Shown: positions 43,748 to 52,154 of the stretch, one piece after another | Numbering within the stretch: position 1 is the first letter of the stretch | Layout of the letters: every line of letters begins with the position of its first letter | DNA from: CAYUVF01 sp964448045 | GTDB lineage: Bacteria; Bacteroidota; Rhodothermia; Rhodothermales; Salinibacteraceae | DNA: 64,000 bases | NCBI GenBank assembly: GCA_964448045.1 | Contig: CAYUVF010000015.1 | Location: forward strand, 1-64,000 | Reading direction: 5' to 3' | Made by a program: the position numbers and the translations under genes | Notes under the pieces: generated by a model | What the model saw: only the letters and a program-made list of their open reading frames with translations | What the model was told of the DNA's origin: nothing | Database searches by the model: none

Positions 43748-45839
43748 AGAGCCGCTGGATGCCGGCGGGATCGCCGATGATGGTGATGCGATCGCCTTCG
43801 CGGAGCGTCGTGTTGCCGCGTGGAATAATGATATCGCCGTTGCGGCGGATGAGCGCTACGAGCGTGCTGGCGGGCGTGTTCAGCTCAGACAGGCGCTGGT
43901 CGATGAAGTCCTCGGTAGACGTTCCGGAAAGCAGATGCAGCGACAGATAGCGCTCGTGATGGAGGAGCGTCTCCTTGACTTCTTGCTCGTTTTTCGCTGT
44001 GCGCCACTCGATCAGGAATTGCTCCTCATCGGTGCGGTTGGCCAGCGTCGCCTGCGTGCGCAGGTGGAGGCTCTGATCTTCTTTCGTGCTGAGCAGGAAG
44101 AAGAAGGCATACACCGGCTGAGTTTCGTTGGAGCCCGATTCGTCGAAGTCGATGCAGATGCCCGAGTCGCAGTGGACCATGACCATCTGCTCGTGATCGA
44201 GGTTGGGCAGCAGCACGTAGGGAAGTGCCGTGCCATGCGCCACGGTGAGCCCGCTGTACTGAGAGCCTTCGAGGAAATGATCGGCAATCTGATCGGCCGA
44301 GATGGGCGTGTGTTCGCTCAATCGCGCGGCGACCTCGTGCACGATGTCCTTATACGATCGGGGATCCTTCAGAAACAGCACCTCAGAGCGCGCCACGAGC
44401 TTGTCGAAATCCGACGCGTCGGCCACGCCCTTCTCTTCGAGGATGGACTGCAGCTCGCTGTCGAGCCCTTCGTGGCGGTACTTGCCGAGGCGGGCGAACA
44501 AGTGGTAGATGGCGCCCTCGCGGACGACGTTGCCGCGCACGTAGTAGAAGTACCATCCGATGCCGATCAGCACGAGTGCCGCGGTGAAGAGGATGGACAG
44601 GTTACCCATTTCGGCGATGAGCAGGGTCGAGAAGACGATGCCGGCGACCTGCATCCATGGGTAGAGCGGCGAGCGGTAGCCCGGCGCATACGAGGGAATC
44701 TGGCTCTCGCGCATGATGATGACGGCGAAGTTGACCAGCGCAAAGAGCAGCAGCTGAAATGCGCTGGCGAGCTTCGCGACGCCTTCCTCACTGAAACCGA
44801 AGATGATCGCCAGCATGACGCCGGCGGTCACGAGAATGGCGAGCGTCGGCGTGCCGAAGCGCCCAATGGTGGCAAAGCGGGGCGAGACGAGCCGGTCGCG
44901 CGCCATGGCCAGCGGGTAGCGCGAGGCCGAGAGGATGCCGGCGTTGCCCGTCGAGGCAAACGCGGCGATGGCGGCGACTACAATCAGGATCAATCCCGCG
45001 GGCTCGGGCAGCCAGTCCAGGAACACCTCGCCGGAAGTAGCTACCGGCGTGAGATCTTGGCGCAGCACGTCGGGGTCGAGCACGGCCACCATGATGTAGG
45101 TGCCCAGCACATAGATGGCGGTGGCCGTGATCAGCGAGAGGATCATGCCGAGGGGAATGTTGCGGTCGGGGTTTTGCACCTCTTCGGCCACGCTAGCGAC
45201 TTTGGTAAGGCCCGCGTAGGAAACGAAGACGAGCCCAATGGTCGCCACGAACCCGCTCGCCCCAAAGGGCAGGAAGGGGGTTAGCTGGTCGGTCACGGCG
45301 CTGCTCTCCATCCCGGCGACGGCAAAGAGGCCCTGCACCACGTAGAAGGTGAGCACGGCCACGAGCACGGTAACGAGGATGCGTTGCAAGCCGCTGGTTT
45401 CTTTCGCGCCGAAAATGTTGATCACCGCGAAGGCGACGGTCAGCGCGGCGGCCAGTGGCTTGATGGGCAGCTCGACGAAGATGGCCAGATAGGCGCCCAT
45501 GCCGATCAGTGCGAAGGCGCTCTTGAAGGCGAGGGCCAGCCACGTTCCGAGCCCGCCGACGGTGCCGGCCAGCGGCCCGAGGCTGCGGTCGAGGAAGTAG
45601 TACGCGCCGCCCGCTTTGGGCATGGCGGTCGCCAACTCGGCCATGCTGAACATCGGCGGCAGGATGAGGATGCCCGCCACGAGATACGCCAGGATGACGG
45701 AGGGGCCGGCCTCGGCCGCTGCAATGCCCGGAAGCAGGAAGAAGCCGGAGCTGAACATGGCTCCGGTGCTGATCGCGTAAACGTCGAACAGCGTCAGACT
45801 TTTGTCCAGTTTTTCGGAGGAGGGGGTAGCCATGGACAA
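43707..45839 (-). CDS. APC-family transporter fused to EIIA-like and RCK_C domains (copy 2)
   Basis: The product (710 aa) starts with about twelve helices of the APC amino-acid/polyamine superfamily (SLTLFDVYAISTGAMFSSGFFLLPG, FVSYAGLTKVASVAEEVQNPDRN). An EIIA-2-like domain (about 470-620) and a C-terminal RCK_C/TrkA_C domain (LVALIRRNGDIIIPRGNTTLREGDRITIIGDPAG) follow. In classical EIIA the active His sits in an ALPH motif; here it is ALPY, so phosphorylation by HPr is unlikely. RCK_C domains bind nucleotides such as c-di-AMP, which would fit osmotic control. It is a tandem paralogue of the gene upstream. Confidence 0.88.
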   Translation of the reverse strand: MSMATPSSEKLDKSLTLFDVYAISTGAMFSSGFFLLPGIAAAEAGPSVILAYLVAGILILPPMFSMAELATAMPKAGGAYYFLDRSLGPLAGTVGGLGTWLALAFKSAFALIGMGAYLAIFVELPIKPLAAALTVAFAVINIFGAKETSGLQRILVTVLVAVLTFYVVQGLFAVAGMESSAVTDQLTPFLPFGASGFVATIGLVFVSYAGLTKVASVAEEVQNPDRNIPLGMILSLITATAIYVLGTYIMVAVLDPDVLRQDLTPVATSGEVFLDWLPEPAGLILIVVAAIAAFASTGNAGILSASRYPLAMARDRLVSPRFATIGRFGTPTLAILVTAGVMLAIIFGFSEEGVAKLASAFQLLLFALVNFAVIIMRESQIPSYAPGYRSPLYPWMQVAGIVFSTLLIAEMGNLSILFTAALVLIGIGWYFYYVRGNVVREGAIYHLFARLGKYRHEGLDSELQSILEEKGVADASDFDKLVARSEVLFLKDPRSYKDIVHEVAARLSEHTPISADQIADHFLEGSQYSGLTVAHGTALPYVLLPNLDHEQMVMVHCDSGICIDFDESGSNETQPVYAFFFLLSTKEDQSLHLRTQATLANRTDEEQFLIEWRTAKNEQEVKETLLHHERYLSLHLLSGTSTEDFIDQRLSELNTPASTLVALIRRNGDIIIPRGNTTLREGDRITIIGDPAGIQRLYELYRQTQGVTRR

Positions 45840-46110
45840 GACTGATAGATTAGGGGTACGGAATGAAAGACCGGTGCTCCGCTCTGCTTCCGCGAGTTAC
45901 TTCCGCGAAACGGTCCAGGATTCTGAAACGAGAGCCGCTCGCACGACCGCCAGTTCTCGCCTCTATTAATTGCTTTAATTGCGGAAGAAACGCACCGTTC
46001 GACGGCGCCGTCCACATCGGTTCACGAACTTAAAGAGACGCAGAGCGCTTCTGTCAGGAGGATCACATGGGAAACGAAGACAGGTAGCCAGTGAGGTGAG
46101 CAGTCTTCTA
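45840..46110. other. Intergenic region between tandem transporter genes
   Basis: No gene was seen in this 271-bp stretch. It contains two direct 9-bp repeats (separate entry) and an AT-rich patch near 45963-45980 (ATTAATTGC, TTTAATTGC) that could hold a minus-strand promoter for the 45839 gene. Confidence 0.4.
45887..45908. promoter_or_regulatory. Direct repeat CTTCCGCGA upstream of transporter gene
   Basis: CTTCCGCGA occurs at 45887-45895 and 45900-45908, spaced 13 nt start to start, about 50-70 bp before the start of the minus-strand transporter gene. Two equal sites slightly over one helical turn apart could bind a regulator. No known site is assigned. Confidence 0.3.
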
Positions 46111-48249
46111 TCACGAGCGCGTCGTGTTGGTCCCCCGATCTTTCTTATACAGCTCGTAGAGCCGCTCGATACTCGCCGGATCGCCGATGACGGTAATCCG
46201 GTCGCCCTCTTTGAGCACCGTGTCGCCATGAGGAATGATGATCTCGCCGTTCCGGCGGACGAGCGCGATGAGGCTCTGTGCCGGGAGGTTGATATCCTGC
46301 ACACACTGGTCGATAAAATCGCCCGTGGGTGTGTCAGACAGCAGGGCGAGCGAGAGGTGGCGTTCGTGGTGCATCAGCGTTTCTTTGGTCTGTTGTTCAT
46401 TCTCCGCGGCGCGCCACTCGCTCAGGAATTCATCTTCTTCGGCTCGGTTCATCAGATCGGTCATCGTGCGCAAGTGTCGGCTCTGGTCTTTTCGTGAGCT
46501 AAGTAGGAAGAAGAAGGCGTATATGGGTTCGGACGAGTCGGCGTCCGGGTCGTCTTCAAACTCGACGCATATGCCCGACTGGCAGTGGACCAGAACCAGC
46601 TCTTCCTGATGGAGATCGGGCACCAGTGCGTACGGAAGCGCCGCGCCGTGCGTGGTGGTGATGCCGTTGTGCTGCGAGCTTTCGAGAAAGCGCCGCGCGA
46701 TTGCTTCTGCGTCTATAGGCGTGCACTCAGCAAACTGCTTGGCGACCTCACGTACGATATCGTCGTAGGGCGCCGGATTGTCGAGATGGATGACGGGCGC
46801 GCGAGCGACAAGCTTATCGAAGTCGGAGGCGTCGCCCAGGTCCTTCTCCTCCAGAATCCCCTGAAGCTCGACGTCGAGCTCTTCGTCTCGGAATTTTCCG
46901 AGGCGGGCAAACAGGTGGTAGATAGCGCCCTCGCGGGCGACGTTGCCGCGCACGTAGTAGAAGTACCATCCGATGCCGAGCAGCACGACGCCCAGCGTGA
47001 AGAGGAGCGACAGGTTGCCCATCTCGGCGATAAGCACGACGCACACCACGATGCCGGCGATCTGCATCCACGGGTAGAGCGGCGAGCGGTAGCCCGGCGC
47101 GTAGGTGGTGATGTGGCTTTCCCGCATGACGATGACGGCGAGGTTGGTCAGCGCGAAGATAAGCAGCTTGAACGCGCTGGCCAACTTGGCGACTCCCTCT
47201 TCCGAAAGGAGGAAGATGACGGCGAGCATGAGTATCGAGGTGACGACGATCGAAAACGTCGGCGTGTCGAAACGCCCGAGTTTAGCAAAGCGGGGCGATA
47301 CGAGCCGGTCGCGTGCCATGGCCAGTGGGAAGCGCGAAGCCGAGAGGATGCCCGCGTTGCCCGTTGAGGCAAATGCGGCGATAGCTGCCACGACGATCAG
47401 GATCAAACCTGTTGGGGCGGGCAGCCAATCCAGAAATACTTCCCCCGCCGTAGCGACAGGGGTGAGGTCCTCGCGCAACGTCACGGGGTCCAGCACGGCC
47501 ACCATGATAAACACACCCACGACGTAAAAAAGCGTAGCCGTACCCAGCGAAAGCGCCATGCCGAGGGGAATGTTGCGGTCGGGATTCTTGACCTCTTCGG
47601 CTACGCTGGCGACCTTCGTGAGGCCCGCGTAGGAGACGAAGACGAGTCCAATCGTGGAGAGCAGGCCGCGCGCGCCGAACGGGAGGAAGGGGCTGAACTG
47701 AGCGCTCAAATCACTGGCGGATCGGCCGGAGGTGTACAGCAGGCCCTCTACGACGAAGTACGTCAGCACGGCGAGCAAGGCCGTCACGAGCACGCGTTGC
47801 AGGCCACTCGTCTCTTTGGCGCCCACGATGTTGATCGTGGCAAACGCCACGGTCAGCGCGGCGGCCAGCGGCTTGATCGGCAGGTCGGCAAAGATCGCCA
47901 GATAGGCGCCCATGCCGATCAGCGCAAAGGCGCTCTTGAAGACGAGCGAAAGCCACGTTCCGAGCCCGCCGACGGTGCCGGCCAGCGGCCCGAGGCTGCG
48001 GTCGAGAAAGTAGTATGTCCCGCCCGCTTTGGGCATGGCGGTCGCCAGCTCGGCCTTGCTGAACATGGCCGGAAGCACGAGCACGCCGGCCAGCAAATAG
48101 GCCAGGACGGCTGCCGGACCGCCCTCGGCCGTGGCAATGCCCGGAAGCAGGAAGAACCCGGAGCTGAACATCGCCCCCGTGCTGATCACGTAGACGTCGA
48201 ACAGCGTGAGGCTTTTCTCAAGTTTCTCGGACGATTGCAGTTGGGCCAT
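46111..48249 (-). CDS. APC-family transporter fused to EIIA-like and RCK_C domains (copy 1)
   Basis: The product (712 aa) is nearly collinear with its neighbour at 43707-45839. It shares the APC core (LFDVYVISTGAMFSSGFFLLPG; LGTWLSLVFKSAFALIGMGAYLAIF), an EIIA-like domain with the same Tyr in place of His (HGAALPYALVPDL) and an RCK_C end (NGEIIIPHGDTVLKEGDRITVIG). The two differ most in the EIIA-like part and loop regions. They come from a tandem duplication and may carry different substrates. The antiporter gene lies 132 bp upstream on the same strand. Confidence 0.88.
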   Translation of the reverse strand: MAQLQSSEKLEKSLTLFDVYVISTGAMFSSGFFLLPGIATAEGGPAAVLAYLLAGVLVLPAMFSKAELATAMPKAGGTYYFLDRSLGPLAGTVGGLGTWLSLVFKSAFALIGMGAYLAIFADLPIKPLAAALTVAFATINIVGAKETSGLQRVLVTALLAVLTYFVVEGLLYTSGRSASDLSAQFSPFLPFGARGLLSTIGLVFVSYAGLTKVASVAEEVKNPDRNIPLGMALSLGTATLFYVVGVFIMVAVLDPVTLREDLTPVATAGEVFLDWLPAPTGLILIVVAAIAAFASTGNAGILSASRFPLAMARDRLVSPRFAKLGRFDTPTFSIVVTSILMLAVIFLLSEEGVAKLASAFKLLIFALTNLAVIVMRESHITTYAPGYRSPLYPWMQIAGIVVCVVLIAEMGNLSLLFTLGVVLLGIGWYFYYVRGNVAREGAIYHLFARLGKFRDEELDVELQGILEEKDLGDASDFDKLVARAPVIHLDNPAPYDDIVREVAKQFAECTPIDAEAIARRFLESSQHNGITTTHGAALPYALVPDLHQEELVLVHCQSGICVEFEDDPDADSSEPIYAFFFLLSSRKDQSRHLRTMTDLMNRAEEDEFLSEWRAAENEQQTKETLMHHERHLSLALLSDTPTGDFIDQCVQDINLPAQSLIALVRRNGEIIIPHGDTVLKEGDRITVIGDPASIERLYELYKKDRGTNTTRS

Positions 48250-48381
48250 GCGGGAACCGAGTCGTTGTGAGGGTCAACCGGCGGGACATTGCGAGCGATA
48301 TGATAAGGCAGACGGCGTGCGCTGTTTCTCTCTTCACACGGGGAGTGGGAGAGGAGCTGCCCATCCAGGCGAGCACTGGGC

Positions 48382-50373
48382 TCACTCGTGCTGATCAGGA
48401 AGGGACGTGGAGGCGGACTCGTGGGCCGGCACAGCAGGCTCCGATGAAGGGTGAGATGGAGAAGCCTCACCAGATTCTGCCGCGTCGGCATCCGGGGGGG
48501 TAGCGCGTTCGGTGCCCGCTTCGGAGGGCGGGCTCGCCTCGATCGGCAGGTCGTCCAACTGGGCCGGATCGACGAGCGCTACCAACTCATCTCCGGGCTG
48601 CAACGTGAACTCGTTAGCCTCCGAAATCACCCATAGCGTATCGGGTGTGCGCATCACGAACATCGGGATAAAGGCGCCATTGAGGTGGGCCGTCAGGTCG
48701 TCCTGCGTGAGGCTTTCCTGGATGTGAAACACCTTGATTTCGTAGCCTTCCTGGAAGCAGGTGCGGAGCGAGTCGTAGCTGGTACTTTCCCCGAAGAGGG
48801 GCCGGCCCCGCAAGTGCTTGGGCATATCGACTCCCTGGCTGACGCGGCTGTCCGGATGCGCCGCCAACTGGTAGATTTTGGTTGTCTCGAAGGCCTCGGA
48901 GAAGTGCAGGGCGGTCAGGGAGCCTACCTCATCGTTCGGGATCATGATCAGGAGCCGGCCGATGCCGCCCCAGTCGATCTCGTCGATGGCCGATTCGGCA
49001 AGGGCGTTGACCCGCTCGGCGGGAAGGCCCTCGTCTCGGGCGTGCTTGACGTGATCGGGGTTGGCATCGATGAGCCGCACGGGAAAGCCCAGGTCCTGCA
49101 CAGCGCGGGCGACGGTGCGCACCCAGGCAGTGGCCCCCACGAAGAGCACGCCCTGCGGGTTCGGATCGGCCAGGTCGAGCCAGCGCGCGAGGGGCCCGGC
49201 CGTGAGCCCGTAGATGGCCACGGTGCCGACGACGACGGCGAACACGACGGGTACCAGCGCCTCGGCCTGCTGCGGGTAGATCTCGCGCAGCTGAAAGGCG
49301 AAGAGCGATGCCACTGCCGCCGCGACGATGCCGCGCGGCGCCATCCACGCCAGAAACGCCTGCTCTTTCCAATCGAGCTGTGCGCCCCAGCTGGAGACCA
49401 TAACGGCCAGAGGGCGGACGATCAGCACGAGCACGCCGAGGAAAAGGAGCGTATCCCAGTTGATGTACTGCAGCGCGCTCATTTCCAGCCGGGCGCTCAG
49501 CAGCACGAACAGCGAGCCCACCAGCAGCACCTGCAGGTTCTCCTTGAACTCGATGATGCGCTGGACCGCCACGTACGGCTGATTGGCGATGAAAATGCCC
49601 ATCAGCGTCGTCGTCAGCAGGCCGGCTTCGTGCTGGAGCGCGTTGGCCGTTTCGTAGGCCGCCACCACGAGCATCAGCGTCACCGGGTTGCGCAGGAAAT
49701 CGGGCACAAGGCGCCGGTGCAGCATAAACACGATCAGCGCCGAGGCCGATATGCTCACGCCTACGCTGATGAAGATCTCCAGCAGCAGCCCTTCGAGCAC
49801 GTGTGCCGCGGCCGTTGCGACATCCGAGGCCACGCCGGGGTCATTCAGCAAAAGAATCGTCTCCAGCACGAGCACGGCCAGAATGGCACCGACCGGATCG
49901 ATGGTGATGCCCTCCCACTTGGCCACCGTACCGACGCGCCCCCGCGGCCGGATGTGACGCAGCAGTGGGACGATGACCGTAGGCCCCGTCACCACCAGAA
50001 TGGCGCCGATAAGGATCGCCATGCTGACGGTAAAGCCCTCGATGTAGAAGGCCGCCACCGCGCCCAGCGCCCACGTGATGAGCACGCCGATAGAGATCAG
50101 GTTGCGTACGGCGGTGCCCACCTCCCGGAGCTCGGAGAGGCGTAGGCTGAGCCCGCCCTCGAACAGGATGATGCCGATCGACATCGACACGAAGGCGAAC
50201 AGCCAGTCCTGCTGGAGCGCAGCGTGGCTCAGCAAGCCCAGAACGGGCCCGGCGACGAAGCCGGCCGCCAGCAGAAGCAAGATCGAAGGCATCCGGAGCC
50301 GCCAGGCCAGCCACTGCGCCCCTACCGCGAGGACGATGACAATCGTGACGTCGATCAGAATCGGTTCGGGCAC
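48382..50373 (-). CDS. CPA-type cation:proton antiporter with TrkA-type regulatory module
   Basis: The product (663 aa) has a membrane domain of about twelve helices with MPSILLLLAAGFVAGPVLG, IGIILFEGGLSLRL, TGPTVIVPLL and the DP pair in GITIDPVGAILAVL that marks CPA antiporters. A cytoplasmic TrkA_N-like Rossmann part (VLFVGATAWVRTVARAVQDL) and a TrkA_C-like part (LTAHLNGAFIPMFVM to DELVALVDP) follow. A low-complexity acidic Ser/Pro/Glu tail ends it. It likely exchanges Na+ or K+ for H+, suiting a salty habitat. Confidence 0.9.
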   Translation of the reverse strand: MPEPILIDVTIVIVLAVGAQWLAWRLRMPSILLLLAAGFVAGPVLGLLSHAALQQDWLFAFVSMSIGIILFEGGLSLRLSELREVGTAVRNLISIGVLITWALGAVAAFYIEGFTVSMAILIGAILVVTGPTVIVPLLRHIRPRGRVGTVAKWEGITIDPVGAILAVLVLETILLLNDPGVASDVATAAAHVLEGLLLEIFISVGVSISASALIVFMLHRRLVPDFLRNPVTLMLVVAAYETANALQHEAGLLTTTLMGIFIANQPYVAVQRIIEFKENLQVLLVGSLFVLLSARLEMSALQYINWDTLLFLGVLVLIVRPLAVMVSSWGAQLDWKEQAFLAWMAPRGIVAAAVASLFAFQLREIYPQQAEALVPVVFAVVVGTVAIYGLTAGPLARWLDLADPNPQGVLFVGATAWVRTVARAVQDLGFPVRLIDANPDHVKHARDEGLPAERVNALAESAIDEIDWGGIGRLLIMIPNDEVGSLTALHFSEAFETTKIYQLAAHPDSRVSQGVDMPKHLRGRPLFGESTSYDSLRTCFQEGYEIKVFHIQESLTQDDLTAHLNGAFIPMFVMRTPDTLWVISEANEFTLQPGDELVALVDPAQLDDLPIEASPPSEAGTERATPPDADAAESGEASPSHPSSEPAVPAHESASTSLPDQHE

Positions 50374-50410
50374 GAGAGGATCCCTTGGGAAGTGTATGAG
50401 CGAGTACGGT

Positions 50411-50438
50411 GTACGGTCAAGGTGAGCAACAACCGTAC
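50411..50438. promoter_or_regulatory. Inverted repeat between antiporter and glutamate dehydrogenase genes
   Basis: GTACGGT (50411-50417) and ACCGTAC (50432-50438) form a 7-bp inverted repeat with a 14-nt gap in the divergent spacer. An extra TACGGT directly precedes the first arm. It lies 38-65 bp before the antiporter start. It may be an operator. The rest of the spacer 50374-50613 shows no gene. Confidence 0.35.
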
Positions 50439-50613
50439 AGAATTTAGAAAATTATTACTGACCCTCGCCGATGCAGATCCACGCCCGAGCGAAGATTGAT
50501 TGAGGGTGGGCGGTCGCGCTTGCGCTTTTGAGTCGTAGCCCTGAACATACACGGGCACAAAAGCGCTTCCAATTTCTCATCGCCCTCCCCTTTGTAACCA
50601 GTACGATACGTCT

Positions 50614-52023
50614 ATGTCCTTTTTTGGCCAGGTGAATCAGATGTTCGACAAGGCCGCGGCTCATACCGATCACCCCACCGGGGTGCTCGATCAAATCCGT
50701 GCCTGCGACGACATCTGCCGGATGGAATTTCCGGTCAAACGCGACGACGGCTCCATCCAGGTCGTAACCGGCTACCGCGCCGAGCATAGCCATCATAAGC
50801 AGCCCACGAAGGGCGGCATTCGCTATGCGATGAGCGTCAACGTAGACGAGGTGATGGCCCTCGCCGCGCTGATGAGCTACAAGTGCGCCATCGTGGATGT
50901 CCCCTTCGGCGGCGCCAAGGGTGGGGTGTGCATCGACCGGCGCGAGTTTTCCGACGGCGAACTCGAACGCCTCACGCGCCGCTACACCTTTGAGCTGGTG
51001 CGCAAGAACTTCATTGGGCCGGGCGTCGACGTCCCCGCGCCCGACTACGGTACGGGCTCCCGCGAAATGGGCTGGATGCTCGACACGTACAATCAGGTGA
51101 CCGAGGATCAGCTCAATGGGCTGGCCTGTGTGACCGGGAAGCCCGTCGGCCAGGGCGGCGTGCGCGGACGCACCGAGGCCACCGGCCAGGGCGTCTTTTA
51201 CGGCATCCGGCAGGCCTGCAGCTTCAGCGAGGACATGGAAGAGCTGGGGCTGTCGACTGGGCTGGACGGCAAGACGGTCGTGGTGCAGGGTCTCGGCAAT
51301 GTGGGCTACCACAGCGCCCGGTTCCTCCAGGAGGGCGGTGCCCGCATCGTGGGGCTCGCCGAGATCGAAGGTGCCATCCACGACCCCAGTGGGCTCGACA
51401 TCGAGGACGTAATGCAGCACCGGCGCGACACGGGCTCGATCCTCGATTTCCCCGGCGCGACCAACATCAAAAAATCGGCGGACGCACTGGAGCTCGAGTG
51501 CGACATCCTGATTCCGGCCGCGCTCGAAGGCGTCATCACCGAGGAGAACGCGCACCGCATCCAGGCCAAAATCATCGGCGAAGCCGCCAACGGGCCCGTC
51601 ACCTCCGGAGCGGATGCCATCCTGCAGGAGCGCGGCGTGATGATGATCCCGGATGTCTACCTCAACGCCGGGGGCGTAACGGTATCGTACTTCGAGTGGC
51701 TGCGTAACCTCTCGCACGTGCGCCACGGCCGGATGAGCCGCCGCTTCGAAGAGCGCAACGCCGAGCGCATTCTCCGCGCCGTCGATGAGCTCACGGCGGA
51801 GAAGTTCAACGAGCGGCTGCTCGATGACCTGATCGAGCGGATCGGCTTTGGCGCCAGTGAGAAGGACCTCGTCAACTCCGGCCTGGAAGACACGATGGCC
51901 GTCGCGTATGATGAGATCCGGTCCGTACGTGAAGAGAAAGGGACGGATATGCGCACGTCGGCCTTCGTCAGCGCCATCAACAAGATCGCCAAATCCTACG
52001 CCGACATGGGCATCTTTCCTTGA
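50614..52023 (+). CDS. Glu/Leu/Phe/Val dehydrogenase family, probable glutamate dehydrogenase
   Basis: The product (469 aa) converts glutamate and 2-oxoglutarate with NAD(P). Motifs are GYRAEHSHHKQPTKGGIRY, VPFGGAKGGVCIDRREFS with the catalytic Lys, GPGVDVPAPDYGTGSREMGWM, and the nucleotide fold VVVQGLGNVGYHSARFL. AALEGVITEENAHRIQAKII and GEAANGPVTSGAD follow. The GYRAEH/KGG pattern fits glutamate dehydrogenase of about 420-470 aa. It works with proline dehydrogenase in glutamate metabolism and osmolyte balance. A terminator-like hairpin follows. Confidence 0.93.
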   Translation: MSFFGQVNQMFDKAAAHTDHPTGVLDQIRACDDICRMEFPVKRDDGSIQVVTGYRAEHSHHKQPTKGGIRYAMSVNVDEVMALAALMSYKCAIVDVPFGGAKGGVCIDRREFSDGELERLTRRYTFELVRKNFIGPGVDVPAPDYGTGSREMGWMLDTYNQVTEDQLNGLACVTGKPVGQGGVRGRTEATGQGVFYGIRQACSFSEDMEELGLSTGLDGKTVVVQGLGNVGYHSARFLQEGGARIVGLAEIEGAIHDPSGLDIEDVMQHRRDTGSILDFPGATNIKKSADALELECDILIPAALEGVITEENAHRIQAKIIGEAANGPVTSGADAILQERGVMMIPDVYLNAGGVTVSYFEWLRNLSHVRHGRMSRRFEERNAERILRAVDELTAEKFNERLLDDLIERIGFGASEKDLVNSGLEDTMAVAYDEIRSVREEKGTDMRTSAFVSAINKIAKSYADMGIFP

Positions 52024-52038
52024 TGCTGTTGGGGATGG

Positions 52039-52070
52039 GAACGTGTGAACGAGTGCCTGTTCACACGTTC
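52039..52070. terminator. Perfect hairpin between convergent genes
   Basis: GAACGTGTGAAC and GTTCACACGTTC form a 12-bp perfect stem with an 8-nt loop, 15 bp after the glutamate dehydrogenase stop. No T-run follows. It is placed to end both this transcript and the convergent surface-protein transcript. Confidence 0.6.
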
Positions 52071-52154
52071 AGCGTCTGTTGGATGAATGGATATGAAGCC
52101 GAAACACACCGGACGATGCCTGCGGGCCATGCGTGTGCGGACTGTACTACGGTT

